DNA of 64,000 nt from an uncultured Muribaculaceae bacterium (lineage in GTDB: Bacteria > Bacteroidota > Bacteroidia > Bacteroidales > Muribaculaceae). Below, in pieces: positions 17,388-25,834 of this stretch; the stretch's first letter is position 1; each line of letters begins with the position of its first letter. A program made the translations under genes and the position numbers. Under the pieces are notes generated by a model. That model made no database searches. It was not told where the DNA came from and saw nothing but the letters and a program-made list of their open reading frames with translations. The DNA lies in the NCBI GenBank assembly GCA_910586895.1, contig CAJUIW010000007.1:1-64000 (forward strand). Direction: 5' to 3'.

Positions 17388-20300
17388 TCATTTTACAATC
17401 TTAACAGAGGTATCATCGTAGCGCAGAATATAAATACCGCGTGGTAACTGGTGCAGATAATCAGAGTCAGCAGCGTGCTTCAGTACTATACCTTGCGTAT
17501 TGATTACATCGGGGAGCACTCCATCAGCAATAAGCGATTCTATAGATGAAAGAGCATTTATATGGCATACGGCTCTGACTCCTGAATCGTCTGTGGCTTC
17601 AGCAATGATATCGCAAGTACCTGAAGACAGTGCTGTTATAAGGCCATCGGAATCAACTGTAGCAATCTCCGGATTCGAGGATGTATATTTTAGTTCCGGA
17701 TTGGAAGCATCGGCCGGGAGTACCTCGCTAATTAGGGTGAATTGTTCACCCTTAGCTATAGAGATATTGGTTTCATTGAGGTTGATACGTGTTACCGGAA
17801 CGAATCGGTAGTCATTGACCTGAACGCGTGTTGCATTCTCAATTTCGCCGGAGTTCTGATTGAGTAGCATCGCCACAATGTGCATGTTGGCAGAGTTTTT
17901 GACGTTGGCAGGTACTGTCAGTTTTACAGTGCGCGGGTATTCACAGTCAGGTTCTACAGCTTGGATCTCAGTGCCGGCGAGACCATCTACATCGGCTATC
18001 GAACGGGCTACACCATGATGGAGAATATTACTGCCGCCATATGACAGGCCTATCTCCGGGATGTCATATCCAGAGTTCTGATATATTGGGCCTACATTGT
18101 CCTCGATAAATGCGAAAGCAAGTTTGTATGAGTCTTCAGCCTTATCAGTAAACTGGCTTGTTGTGTTGATGAAAATCTCCGTGCACGCTTCGTTGGCAAA
18201 GTGGGCATCGGCTGCAATGTCGGCCTTGGCTGTATAAAGGACATTTTTTAAGGCTTTGCGCACGTCGTCAATGTTAGGATATAATACCGTGGAGCGGTTG
18301 AGCAATCCACCAGGAACCGAGCCGGTACGTCCAACGAAATAACCGTACGAATCATCAGGAGCCAATTCGTCGTTGAAATGGATGGCACATCCTATGAAAT
18401 TATCGGGATACTCTTTGGCAAGTATTCCGAGAGTCTGTTTGCCGAGTGCGCTGTATGGACACCATGTTCCGAGTGTTGTTTCATAAACTATGCGTCGACT
18501 GAATTTTGATGGTTCCAATACTTCTACCGGCATTACCGTAAGGTCATTTGCCGGATTCTCATCTGCACGTCCGTTGATTGAATCGATGCAAAGTTCTATA
18601 TTTACCTTTCCGGATATTCTGTTTTGTGCGGGTTGCGATGCCCCAAGTGCTTTTGTCTGCTGTGGGGTCACGTTGTCAGCCCATAGATCTATGTCAAATT
18701 CGACATCAGCCATTCGGCCATATTGGATGGCGAGTGTGTCAATGGTGATAGTTCCGGTTACAGGGTTGCCCGATAGTTCCTGGGAAATGTCGGACGGCTT
18801 GACAATGTAGTTGAGCACTACAGACTTTACAATATCGGGGGCAAGGTTCTCAAGTTTTCCTCTGAAATGGACAATACCATCGGTTGACACGCCGTCATGC
18901 TCCACCTCACGCACACGTATATCGTAAGGTACATGGTCGCCCTCTATTGAACATGATATAGCGAATGCCCCCTGGTTTGAGTTGTACGCTCTCCATGAGC
19001 CTCCCGGTTCTTTTACCCAACTTTTATTTGGCATCGGTTTGCCTGAATAAGATATGCCGAAACCTTCGTTTCTGCGTCCGCCTCCAATAATCAGATCGCA
19101 TTCTCCTGTTATGACGTATGGATTTTCAAAAGAGATACTGTTCCAGTCGGCGGCACGTCCGAAACCTTCTTGTATGGCCAGTTCTTCGCCGGTCTCGGCA
19201 TTCTCAACAAACACAAACCAATCGTGCATCCAGTGCATTAGTGACTGTACGGAGGTTATTTTCATGCCTATGTATGGCTTGAGTTCCTCTTTGGTCACCA
19301 ATATGCCTACTTTGCAGGCCGGGCATGACATCAATACATGTGAATCGTTGTAGTCCATACCCCCATATCCAAAATCGAAAACTTGTGAAGAGGGCGATGG
19401 TGCATCCCCAACGATATTGAAATTTTTCCAATTGTCAGTATTCTTGAATTCCTCTACTCGATCAGCCGGTACATGCAATGTCTTGTTGCAATCAGGTGCA
19501 ACCATGTCTGTTCTTGTGAAGGGAGGTGGAACTATTGAGGAGAAATAAATATCGTTCAATGTCGGGTTGTCCCAGAAGTTGCATATATAACGTGTGCTTC
19601 CGGGAATGGTTATTCGCGTCTGAACTCCGGAGTTTCCAAAAGCATTCCAGTCAATCCTCCACAAATGCGAGGGTAATCTGATCTCGCTTTGCCGGATGTT
19701 TATAACTGATTTTTCACCCAAGCGGTTTACAGATTCGGGGATCACTATTTCAGTATCATTTCTATCCGGTGCTATTTGAATAAGTTCAGAACAATCCGTA
19801 TTATACAGGATATTATCTCGTACTGTAAGATACGGATTCGCATCAGATACCTTTATTGTGGAAAAGTTCTTACATTCGTGAAGTTTCTTTGTCATCAGGC
19901 CATCGTTGCCCCACAAGTGTACGACACTTGCACCTATATACACATCTTTAAGTGAGTCAACGACTCCCATCTGTGGAAATCTACGCGTAGTTTCGGGAAT
20001 TCTAATTGATTTGAGTTTTGACAGGTGAAAAATACCCGCAGGCAGATTGTCGAATTCAACGCCATCCTTGAATTGAACGTTTTCAAGATCGTAGGCGTAA
20101 CTGAACCCATCATAGCACACATACTCCAACCCTTCGTTGCATATTACTTCCTTGACGTGAGTGTTTTCAAATGTACGATGAAAAATCTGTTTTGTGAAAT
20201 CAGGTAGCGTGACAATCTCTTCAGAAGCAAGTACATATCCAATTAGCCGGGTATGTTCACGCTCATAGATAAAGCCTTCGTGAGAGAAGTATTTAGGGTT

Positions 20301-21071
20301 GTCGGGGTCAATTTCAAGAGAGCGGAGATTCGGGCAGTTTGCGCAGAAGTCAAAGCCATTGTGATATGTAATTGACTCTACACTTGCCGGGATATATACT
20401 GATGTGAGTAATTTACAATCGCAGCAGAGTCTCTCGCCTATAGTAGTCACTGTTGCTGGAATTCTTATTTCAGTCAGCAGTGTGTTCTTGAAAACATCGC
20501 GTTCCAAAGTCTTCAGTCCTTTTCCCCAGTTGATTTTTTCAAGCTTTGAGTTTTGAAACGCCTCATATTCTATAATTTCGAGTGCATCGGGGAAAGTGAT
20601 TTCCGAAATGCCACAACCGTCAAATGCATGAGATGTGATTCGTCTGACTGACTCCGGAAGCGTTACTTCTGTTACGGAGGCCAAACCAAGATTGCTGACC
20701 ATCGTGACTGTATATGTTTCGCCGTCAACAGTTATAGTTGAGGGAATTTCTATACTGGAAACCATATATCCACCCGGAAGTCCACAGAACCGGGCTTCCT
20801 TGGTATCAAGATTAATCTCATAATTGAAATTTTCAAAGATAACATCTTGGGTAGATTTGCTTAAAGATATTGGATGTTGCGTATTTGGCTGAACAATTGG
20901 TTCTTGCAAATTGTGCGTTACTGTAGAATCAAAATTTTCGGAACGGAAGATATTGAATCCGTTGAGCGTTTTGCCTATCTGAGTGTAGGTTATTGAATGA
21001 TCGGATATCGCCCAGCATGTCAGAGCAAAAGCTGAGCTAATCGCAATCGGGAAAAAAGATTTTAGTCTCAT
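17388..21071 (-). CDS. BspA-like leucine-rich surface protein with Omp28-like, Big2 and C-terminal sorting regions
   Basis: A protein of about 1227 residues, probably surface exposed. I chose the Met at 21071 because it starts a clear signal peptide (MRLKSFFPIAISSAFAL); an in-frame Met at 21149 gives a non-signal extension. Residues about 80-540 hold LRR_5/BspA repeats (patterns VTEVTLPESVRRI, ISEITFPDALEII). About 560-850 is a beta-sandwich region. About 855-1080 resembles Omp28-type thioredoxin-like domains but has GTWCPYS, one Cys instead of CxxC. About 1095-1175 is a Big2 Ig-like domain (SSNPEIATVDSDGLIT). The end, LPRGIYILRYDDTSVKIVK, resembles a T9SS type A tail. BspA-like proteins commonly act in adhesion. 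Confidence 0.82.
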   Translation of the reverse strand: MRLKSFFPIAISSAFALTCWAISDHSITYTQIGKTLNGFNIFRSENFDSTVTHNLQEPIVQPNTQHPISLSKSTQDVIFENFNYEINLDTKEARFCGLPGGYMVSSIEIPSTITVDGETYTVTMVSNLGLASVTEVTLPESVRRITSHAFDGCGISEITFPDALEIIEYEAFQNSKLEKINWGKGLKTLERDVFKNTLLTEIRIPATVTTIGERLCCDCKLLTSVYIPASVESITYHNGFDFCANCPNLRSLEIDPDNPKYFSHEGFIYEREHTRLIGYVLASEEIVTLPDFTKQIFHRTFENTHVKEVICNEGLEYVCYDGFSYAYDLENVQFKDGVEFDNLPAGIFHLSKLKSIRIPETTRRFPQMGVVDSLKDVYIGASVVHLWGNDGLMTKKLHECKNFSTIKVSDANPYLTVRDNILYNTDCSELIQIAPDRNDTEIVIPESVNRLGEKSVINIRQSEIRLPSHLWRIDWNAFGNSGVQTRITIPGSTRYICNFWDNPTLNDIYFSSIVPPPFTRTDMVAPDCNKTLHVPADRVEEFKNTDNWKNFNIVGDAPSPSSQVFDFGYGGMDYNDSHVLMSCPACKVGILVTKEELKPYIGMKITSVQSLMHWMHDWFVFVENAETGEELAIQEGFGRAADWNSISFENPYVITGECDLIIGGGRRNEGFGISYSGKPMPNKSWVKEPGGSWRAYNSNQGAFAISCSIEGDHVPYDIRVREVEHDGVSTDGIVHFRGKLENLAPDIVKSVVLNYIVKPSDISQELSGNPVTGTITIDTLAIQYGRMADVEFDIDLWADNVTPQQTKALGASQPAQNRISGKVNIELCIDSINGRADENPANDLTVMPVEVLEPSKFSRRIVYETTLGTWCPYSALGKQTLGILAKEYPDNFIGCAIHFNDELAPDDSYGYFVGRTGSVPGGLLNRSTVLYPNIDDVRKALKNVLYTAKADIAADAHFANEACTEIFINTTSQFTDKAEDSYKLAFAFIEDNVGPIYQNSGYDIPEIGLSYGGSNILHHGVARSIADVDGLAGTEIQAVEPDCEYPRTVKLTVPANVKNSANMHIVAMLLNQNSGEIENATRVQVNDYRFVPVTRINLNETNISIAKGEQFTLISEVLPADASNPELKYTSSNPEIATVDSDGLITALSSGTCDIIAEATDDSGVRAVCHINALSSIESLIADGVLPDVINTQGIVLKHAADSDYLHQLPRGIYILRYDDTSVKIVK

Positions 21072-21442
21072 ATAGTGTAATATTAGGTATCTGTGGATTA
21101 AGGTTCTGAATCGCTCAGTTAATAATAGCTCTGATTTCTCTATGAACACGTAACGGAGCGTATATTTGCTTTGTGGTGCAAATGTTTTTATAAAGGCAAA
21201 TGTATGGAAAATATATTTAAAAGGATAAAAATAGCATGATTCAAGGCGTTTGAAATGAGTGATTTAGTTGTTTCGATAAAGTGCTTTTAGTGTAATCCCT
21301 AAATAATGATATCCCTGTATATCGCATTCCGATAGTCTAAAATGGCACATGTTAGATATCATCAATCAAAACAATGCCAAAAGACCATCGTAAATGATAT
21401 AATCAAATATGTGTTTGTCTGCAAACAGATGTGAGATCCGCT
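21072..21442. other. Intergenic region, 371 bp
   Basis: An A+T-rich spacer upstream of the LRR gene and downstream of the BASS transporter gene. It holds one -7-like element on the minus strand (21197-21204). No RNA gene, terminator or repeat stands out. A short inverted repeat, TTTGTCTGCAAA (21414-21425), lies near the transporter end. Confidence 0.5.
21197..21204 (-). promoter_or_regulatory. -7 promoter element for the LRR surface protein
   Basis: TACATTTG on the minus strand matches TAnnTTTG. It implies a leader of roughly 120 nt before the chosen start at 21071. Confidence 0.4.
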
Positions 21443-22408
21443 CTACTTAAGGTGCTGGGTTTTACTGAGCTTTTTGTGGCGGTAGAGTTGCCAGGAGTTG
21501 ATCACGTTGTGCCATATGCTGTAGAAGCCTCCGGCCAGTGAGGTGATGGGGGAGAAGAAGGTGTAGCCGAGCCAGATGGCAAGGACGGTGTTTTTCTGCC
21601 CGAGCGATTGTCCGGCTGTTACGGTGTCGTTGTACATGCTACCTATTTTTCGTCCGAGCCAGAACTGAAGAATACAGCTTGCCAGAGATACGGCTACAAG
21701 CCATAGCTCCGTGGATAGCGACACGTTGCTGTGCACTATGTAACGGGTGGTTACAGCCATGGCCAGAGCAAGCGCCACAACCCACAGCTGGAACGACAGA
21801 TAATGGCGGCTTGAGATGATATAGTGCAACTTAGGGAAGAATTGCCGTATAAGCAGCGCCGATATCAGCGGCAGGAGCAGAAGCGGAAATACCTTGCCGA
21901 GTATAAGCACCGAGGCGTTCCATATCGACATTCCAGGCGTGGGGTGAACGAATGGTACTGTGGCCGGAATGACAAGTGACGCAGCCAGATTGATCAGTAT
22001 TGTATAGGTGATGATATGGGCAGCATTGCCTCCGAGTTTTTTTGTGATTACTGCTCCGGCAGTGGCCGTCGGGCAGATAAGGCATATCATGGCGCCTTCA
22101 AGCACGATGCGCATGCCGCTGTGGGGCATGACCGTGAGCAGTGCGCCGATGGACAGAAACATGCCCGTCTGAAACAGCAGGAGCCACCAGTGGTAGCGGC
22201 ATAGACGCAGTTTGCGGATATTGACACGCGAGAATGTGAGAAACAGCATGCCGAAAATAAGCAGCGGCTGAATAATGCTCACAGCCTGAAGCATGAAAGC
22301 ATGTGTGCCGTCAAGAGCAGGAATGCTTGTGTAGATGAAATATCCGAGGACACCGCCGAGTATGGCGAAAATCAGAATCCAGTCCTTTATAAACTTATAA
22401 AGTGTCAT
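21443..22408 (-). CDS. BASS-family (bile acid:sodium symporter type) transporter
   Basis: A 321-residue polytopic inner-membrane protein with about nine or ten TM segments. The order of helices and the segment MICLICPTATAGAVITKKLGGNA (written here only by its key parts CPTATAG and KLGG, about residues 112-128), with the later TAGQSLGQKNTVLAIWLGYTF-like region (TAGQ, GQKN), fit the BASS/arsenite-permease-like fold. Substrate unknown; members carry bile acids, pantoate, pyruvate and others. Its start overlaps the stop of the TSCPD gene by 4 bp, indicating coupling. Confidence 0.75.
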   Translation of the reverse strand: MTLYKFIKDWILIFAILGGVLGYFIYTSIPALDGTHAFMLQAVSIIQPLLIFGMLFLTFSRVNIRKLRLCRYHWWLLLFQTGMFLSIGALLTVMPHSGMRIVLEGAMICLICPTATAGAVITKKLGGNAAHIITYTILINLAASLVIPATVPFVHPTPGMSIWNASVLILGKVFPLLLLPLISALLIRQFFPKLHYIISSRHYLSFQLWVVALALAMAVTTRYIVHSNVSLSTELWLVAVSLASCILQFWLGRKIGSMYNDTVTAGQSLGQKNTVLAIWLGYTFFSPITSLAGGFYSIWHNVINSWQLYRHKKLSKTQHLK

Positions 22409-22659
22409 TTCTGAGCTATCTGTTTGAGCGCCTTGGCAAGCTGGTCAGGGCAGGATGTACCTTTCGAACCACACTGTATACCTTCAAGCCGGGCCGCTAC
22501 ATCGGCGGGACGGCACCCACGTACGAGTGCGCCGATTCCCTGCAGATTGCCGTGACATCCGCCTGTAAAACGTACATCTGTTATGATTCCTTCTTCATCA
22601 ACGGTTATGTCGATAAGCCGTGAACATACCCCTTGCGGGCAAAACTGATATTTAGCCAT
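22405..22659 (-). CDS. TSCPD domain protein (TIGR03905 type)
   Basis: An 84-residue cytoplasmic protein. It keeps the conserved Cys pattern of the TSCPD family: CPQGVCS (residues 7-13), GGCHGNLQGI (about 33-42) and GTSCPDQLA (about 67-75). The domain also occurs at the end of some class II ribonucleotide reductases and probably binds a metal. As a free-standing protein its role is unknown. It has its own promoter and is coupled to the downstream BASS transporter. Confidence 0.88.
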   Translation of the reverse strand: MAKYQFCPQGVCSRLIDITVDEEGIITDVRFTGGCHGNLQGIGALVRGCRPADVAARLEGIQCGSKGTSCPDQLAKALKQIAQK

Positions 22660-22685
22660 AATAGTTACTATTATTTTTCAGCCAG

Positions 22686-22693
22686 CAAAATTA
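22686..22693 (-). promoter_or_regulatory. -7 promoter element for the TSCPD gene
   Basis: TAATTTTG on the minus strand, 26 bp before the start codon. Confidence 0.5.
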
Positions 22694-22719
22694 CAAAAAA
22701 TTACCTGAAGGGTGGATTG

Positions 22720-24240
22720 TTATTTTTTACGCCGGCTTTTCCCTATCAGCAGTACAGCTGCTATGGCGGCCAGAATACTGCCCGCTATGGTCCACAATCC
22801 GGAGCGCGATGAGGTGCTGACCGTTGCCTGTCGGGGCGCCGCAATGCTGTCGGCGTGATTCTCAGCAGGGGTAATGTTGTCAGTTGAGGCAGACAGGGGG
22901 AGTGGGTCCGCTAAATCCGGACGGTCAACAGCGTAGATGTTTACCGCGTTGCCTCCATTCCCGCTTCGCCCCTGCGAGGTGACTATCATCCGGCGTCCGT
23001 CGGGCGACAATGCCAGCCCTACGGGGTAAGAGTCGGCACGGATATTGTCAACCACAGTCATCTTCTCGGCATCAACCACGAATACGGCATTGCCTGAATT
23101 ACACGCCACGAAGATATACTTTCCGTCGGGCGACAGGTCAAGCGTACGGGCTCCTCCACCTACTTTCACCGCTTTGATGCCACCTCCGAAACGGATGCTC
23201 CGGCCACCCTGCGATTTTGCCCGGTCGATACCTGCGGTCAATGAATCGAGCGACACTTTGATAGCTTTTGCCGCTACGTTGCATGAACCGTAAAGGTAAC
23301 CGCGGTCAATGGCAAGATGACGCACGCCGTATATGTCAGGCACCTGGCCGATATAAGTATGGGCGGCAACATCAATGACTGCCATCGGGCCGGCCATTCC
23401 TGACACAAGCAGGTATCTGCCATCGGGGGTGAACACCGTGCCACGCAGAAGATAGCCGGAATTGCTGTCGCGGTTTACCGATGCGTCCATCGGGAAATTA
23501 AGCGTGAGCTTATGCCCTATGGTTATCGGCTCAAGGTGATGCCACTTTTTCATGTCGGGCGATGATATGTCGATCATCCCGACTGTATTATCGCCCCAGT
23601 GGGTGATGGCAATCAGGCTTCCGTCAGGCGAGCAGGCCACCATTTTGGGTAGCGGTCCGGTCTCGAACATGCGCACAATCGTGTGGGTGCGGGTGTCAAT
23701 GACCGCGATGGCCGAAGGATCCTGTGCGTTGATGTCGAAGGTACGGCGGTAAAACGGAATCCAGAGATAGCGTCCGTCATGACTCCATGCACTTTCCACC
23801 GGCTTGCCATGAAACGCTTTGTTTTGGCCGTCAGGATAGTGCGTAAACGGGTAATACCCTGACGGCGCTGCCCATACATCGCCCTGTCCAGAAGGAAATG
23901 AGTAGCTGATTACGCACTGTTTTTCAAGAGTGCGGCTGTCATATACCGCGGTCTTGCATCCTTCGAGTGAGTTGACATAGAACAGTGAGCCGTCGCGGCT
24001 GAATGTGACAGACTTGGGCGAGGAGATATCGGTGTCATATGTTGCCCGCTGTGCTGCGGAATACTGCTGAAGCTTTCCTACATTCTTTATGCGTAGCGAG
24101 CCTTTCACTCCGGCGGAGCTGTCGCCAACCTGACTGTGGACTACCGCGGGAATACTTTTCTCTGCGAAGATACCTGTTGATGATGCCACAAGTATAACTG
24201 CCGTTAGAAAGAGAGGGCGTAAAAATGACGTGACGTTCAT
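22720..24240 (-). CDS. Membrane-anchored YncE/YVTN-type beta-propeller
   Basis: About 506 residues. I chose ATG 24240 (MNVTSFLRPLFL), which begins a signal peptide; a TTG at 24255 would overlap the beta-lactamase stop. The body has propeller repeats with patterns SPDGSLIAITHWGDNTVGMID, TPDGRYLLVSG, SPDGKYIFVACNSGNAVFVVD (each given only in part) and SPDGRRMIVTSQG. The C-terminus has one TM (about residues 480-500) followed by RRKK, so the propeller faces the periplasm. The gene lies immediately downstream of the beta-lactamase gene on the same strand. Ligand and role unknown. Confidence 0.75.
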   Translation of the reverse strand: MNVTSFLRPLFLTAVILVASSTGIFAEKSIPAVVHSQVGDSSAGVKGSLRIKNVGKLQQYSAAQRATYDTDISSPKSVTFSRDGSLFYVNSLEGCKTAVYDSRTLEKQCVISYSFPSGQGDVWAAPSGYYPFTHYPDGQNKAFHGKPVESAWSHDGRYLWIPFYRRTFDINAQDPSAIAVIDTRTHTIVRMFETGPLPKMVACSPDGSLIAITHWGDNTVGMIDISSPDMKKWHHLEPITIGHKLTLNFPMDASVNRDSNSGYLLRGTVFTPDGRYLLVSGMAGPMAVIDVAAHTYIGQVPDIYGVRHLAIDRGYLYGSCNVAAKAIKVSLDSLTAGIDRAKSQGGRSIRFGGGIKAVKVGGGARTLDLSPDGKYIFVACNSGNAVFVVDAEKMTVVDNIRADSYPVGLALSPDGRRMIVTSQGRSGNGGNAVNIYAVDRPDLADPLPLSASTDNITPAENHADSIAAPRQATVSTSSRSGLWTIAGSILAAIAAVLLIGKSRRKK

Positions 24241-24251
24241 AAGCGCATGTT

Positions 24252-25178
24252 TCAATTGGTGATTATCCGGTCATATACTATGCGTGATATTTCCGCTATG
24301 ACAGCTGACGCCTGGGCCTCGTTGCCCGCAAAGTCAGTGACAAGCACGGCAAGCGAGTATGCACGCCCGTCAGGCAGCATGATGTGGGCAATGTCATTAT
24401 GGGCCATCAGACGGTCGTTGCTGTCGCGATAGCCGCTACCGGTTTTGTGGCCCACTTTTATACCGGGCATATCTTTGAAAGCGGCTACTATGCGGTCCTG
24501 ACCGGTAGTGCATCCGAGCAACAGCTCCTGAACCAGCCTTTGTCCTTCTGCCGGAATAAGGCTATCGGTAAAAACTTTGTTGATAAGTACGGCGCATGCC
24601 AAAGGGGATGACCAGTTGTCACGGCTCAGTTCATGATTCTGTTTCATCTGGTGCTCCGTGTATGACAGGTTGAAATCCTGTCGTCCGGTCAGGTGGCGTA
24701 CGAGGCTGTCCGTGGTATGTACCGACGCTATATTGTCAAACAGGAAATTGCTTGCGTTATTGTCGCTCTGCTGCAGGATGTAACGCAGCAGCTCCGATAG
24801 CTCTATGCTGAACATCGGTTCGGTATGCTCCTTGAGCATCGGCGACCATGTAGTGTAGTCCATGTCGGAGCGGCGTATAGACATCATGGTGTCAAACGGA
24901 GTGCCGCTGCGTGAAAGTTTGTCGGCCACGGTCAGCGCCTGATGCAGCTTGAATACGCTCATCAGAGGGTATTTCTTTTCGTTGTTGATAAGTATCGTGT
25001 CACTGTCAGGTGTGATGATAGCTACCCCTATGGTGCCATCAACACCAGCTATATATCCGGAAAGCTCACTCTGCAGGGAGTCCGTAAGGCTTGCCTGCTG
25101 ATTTCCGTTTGACGATGCCGTGCATGAGCATAGCGCCACCAATCCTGCCAGTATGGTATATATCAGGTATTTCTTCAT
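24252..25178 (-). CDS. Class A beta-lactamase, Bacteroidetes (A2-like) type
   Basis: A 308-residue serine beta-lactamase that hydrolyses beta-lactams in the periplasm. A lipoprotein-like leader ends LCSC (Cys19). Motifs are complete: SVFK (residues 74-77, nucleophile Ser74), SDN (138-140), a Glu in YTEHQM (Glu175, omega-loop general base as in the CfxA/CepA group), and KTG (245-247). The longer omega region fits subclass A2. It is preceded by a good Bacteroidetes promoter and is followed directly by the beta-propeller gene. The substrate range cannot be read from sequence. Confidence 0.92.
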   Translation of the reverse strand: MKKYLIYTILAGLVALCSCTASSNGNQQASLTDSLQSELSGYIAGVDGTIGVAIITPDSDTILINNEKKYPLMSVFKLHQALTVADKLSRSGTPFDTMMSIRRSDMDYTTWSPMLKEHTEPMFSIELSELLRYILQQSDNNASNFLFDNIASVHTTDSLVRHLTGRQDFNLSYTEHQMKQNHELSRDNWSSPLACAVLINKVFTDSLIPAEGQRLVQELLLGCTTGQDRIVAAFKDMPGIKVGHKTGSGYRDSNDRLMAHNDIAHIMLPDGRAYSLAVLVTDFAGNEAQASAVIAEISRIVYDRIITN

Positions 25179-25209
25179 ATCTTAGGAATATAAAATAACG
25201 TGTTGTGTA

Positions 25210-25241
25210 CAAAAATAGAAATTTCCACCAAAGAAAACAAA
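25210..25241 (-). promoter_or_regulatory. Promoter for the beta-lactamase gene
   Basis: On the minus strand TTTG (25241-25238), a 20-bp spacer and TATTTTTG (25217-25210) match the -33/-7 consensus. The start codon is about 31 bp downstream. Confidence 0.7.
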
Positions 25242-25281
25242 AGTGGAGAACATGCATCTGAACTGCAGACTCTCCACTTTT
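25231..25281 (-). terminator. Minus-strand intrinsic terminator upstream of the beta-lactamase gene
   Basis: A perfect 11-bp stem (25239-25249 with 25271-25281), read on the minus strand, is followed by a T-rich tail (TTTTGTTTTC). It insulates the beta-lactamase gene from transcription coming from the fructan locus. Confidence 0.8.
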
Positions 25282-25459
25282 ATCCCCTAATACAATCTAA
25301 AGAACATGCTTATAACCTTATCAATATCTGTTTACCAACAAAAAATACAATCAATCATTCTCCAATTCCAAAATCATGATGCAAAGATATATCGTACAGA
25401 CGGTATTGATATTGCACATATGTTGCATTTGCTATAAATTCTGTGGCAATGCCATATTT

Positions 25460-25738
25460 TTAATGAAAAAAGTACTCAAATAACATAAAATCAACGAGCG
25501 GCGGATGTCCTATCCCGGTCCAATGAATAAGGTCGGTTGATTCTGCTGCTCCCCAACTGTAGGCATGGAATTTCCCGTCGAAATGTACAAGGCCACACGG
25601 GTCGCCTATCCAACGGTGAGCCGGTGTGAAATGATACTGTGGCCTCCATTTTTCTTTGTAGGTTACGTCTGTCGTTGCGGCTTCGCATACGGGGGCAATT
25701 ATATTAAAAAACAATATAGCTGAAAATAAATCCTTCAT
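25460..25738 (-). pseudogene. Truncated GH32 glycoside hydrolase remnant
   Basis: Only 92 codons remain of a family 32 fructan/sucrose hydrolase. A signal peptide (about residues 1-21) is followed by the GH32 start RPQYHFTPAHRWIGDPCGL, which contains the nucleophile Asp block (WMNDPNG in most members, here WIGDPCG), and then SWGAAESTDLIHW. After this the sequence leaves the family (GIGHPPLVDFML) and stops. The RDP and EC catalytic blocks are missing, and no matching segment lies in the next 280 bp. It sits behind SusC and SusD, where a fructan locus would carry an enzyme. A full GH32 gene lies at 33802, so function may have moved there. Confidence 0.8.
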
Positions 25739-25751
25739 ATCTGATGCATTA

Positions 25752-25794
25752 CAAAAAAGGGAAGGGAAATGACATTGACATCATCTCCCTTCCC
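25752..25794 (-). terminator. Terminator of the fructan susCD operon
   Basis: A 9-bp perfect stem (25759-25767 with 25786-25794) is followed on the minus strand by CTTTTTTG. It separates susD from the GH32 remnant. Confidence 0.8.
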
Positions 25795-25834
25795 ATATAT
25801 TACAATCTTTCTTATCTTAAAAATTAATGTCGGG

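Noticed and set aside
24241..24255. TTG start giving the beta-propeller gene an overlap with the beta-lactamase stop
   Set aside because: ATG 24240 starts a normal signal peptide; the TTG adds five residues before it without support.
25179..25738. GH32 remnant as a simple sequencing frameshift
   Set aside because: The following 280 bp contain no other GH32 blocks in any frame, so the rest of the gene is absent rather than shifted.
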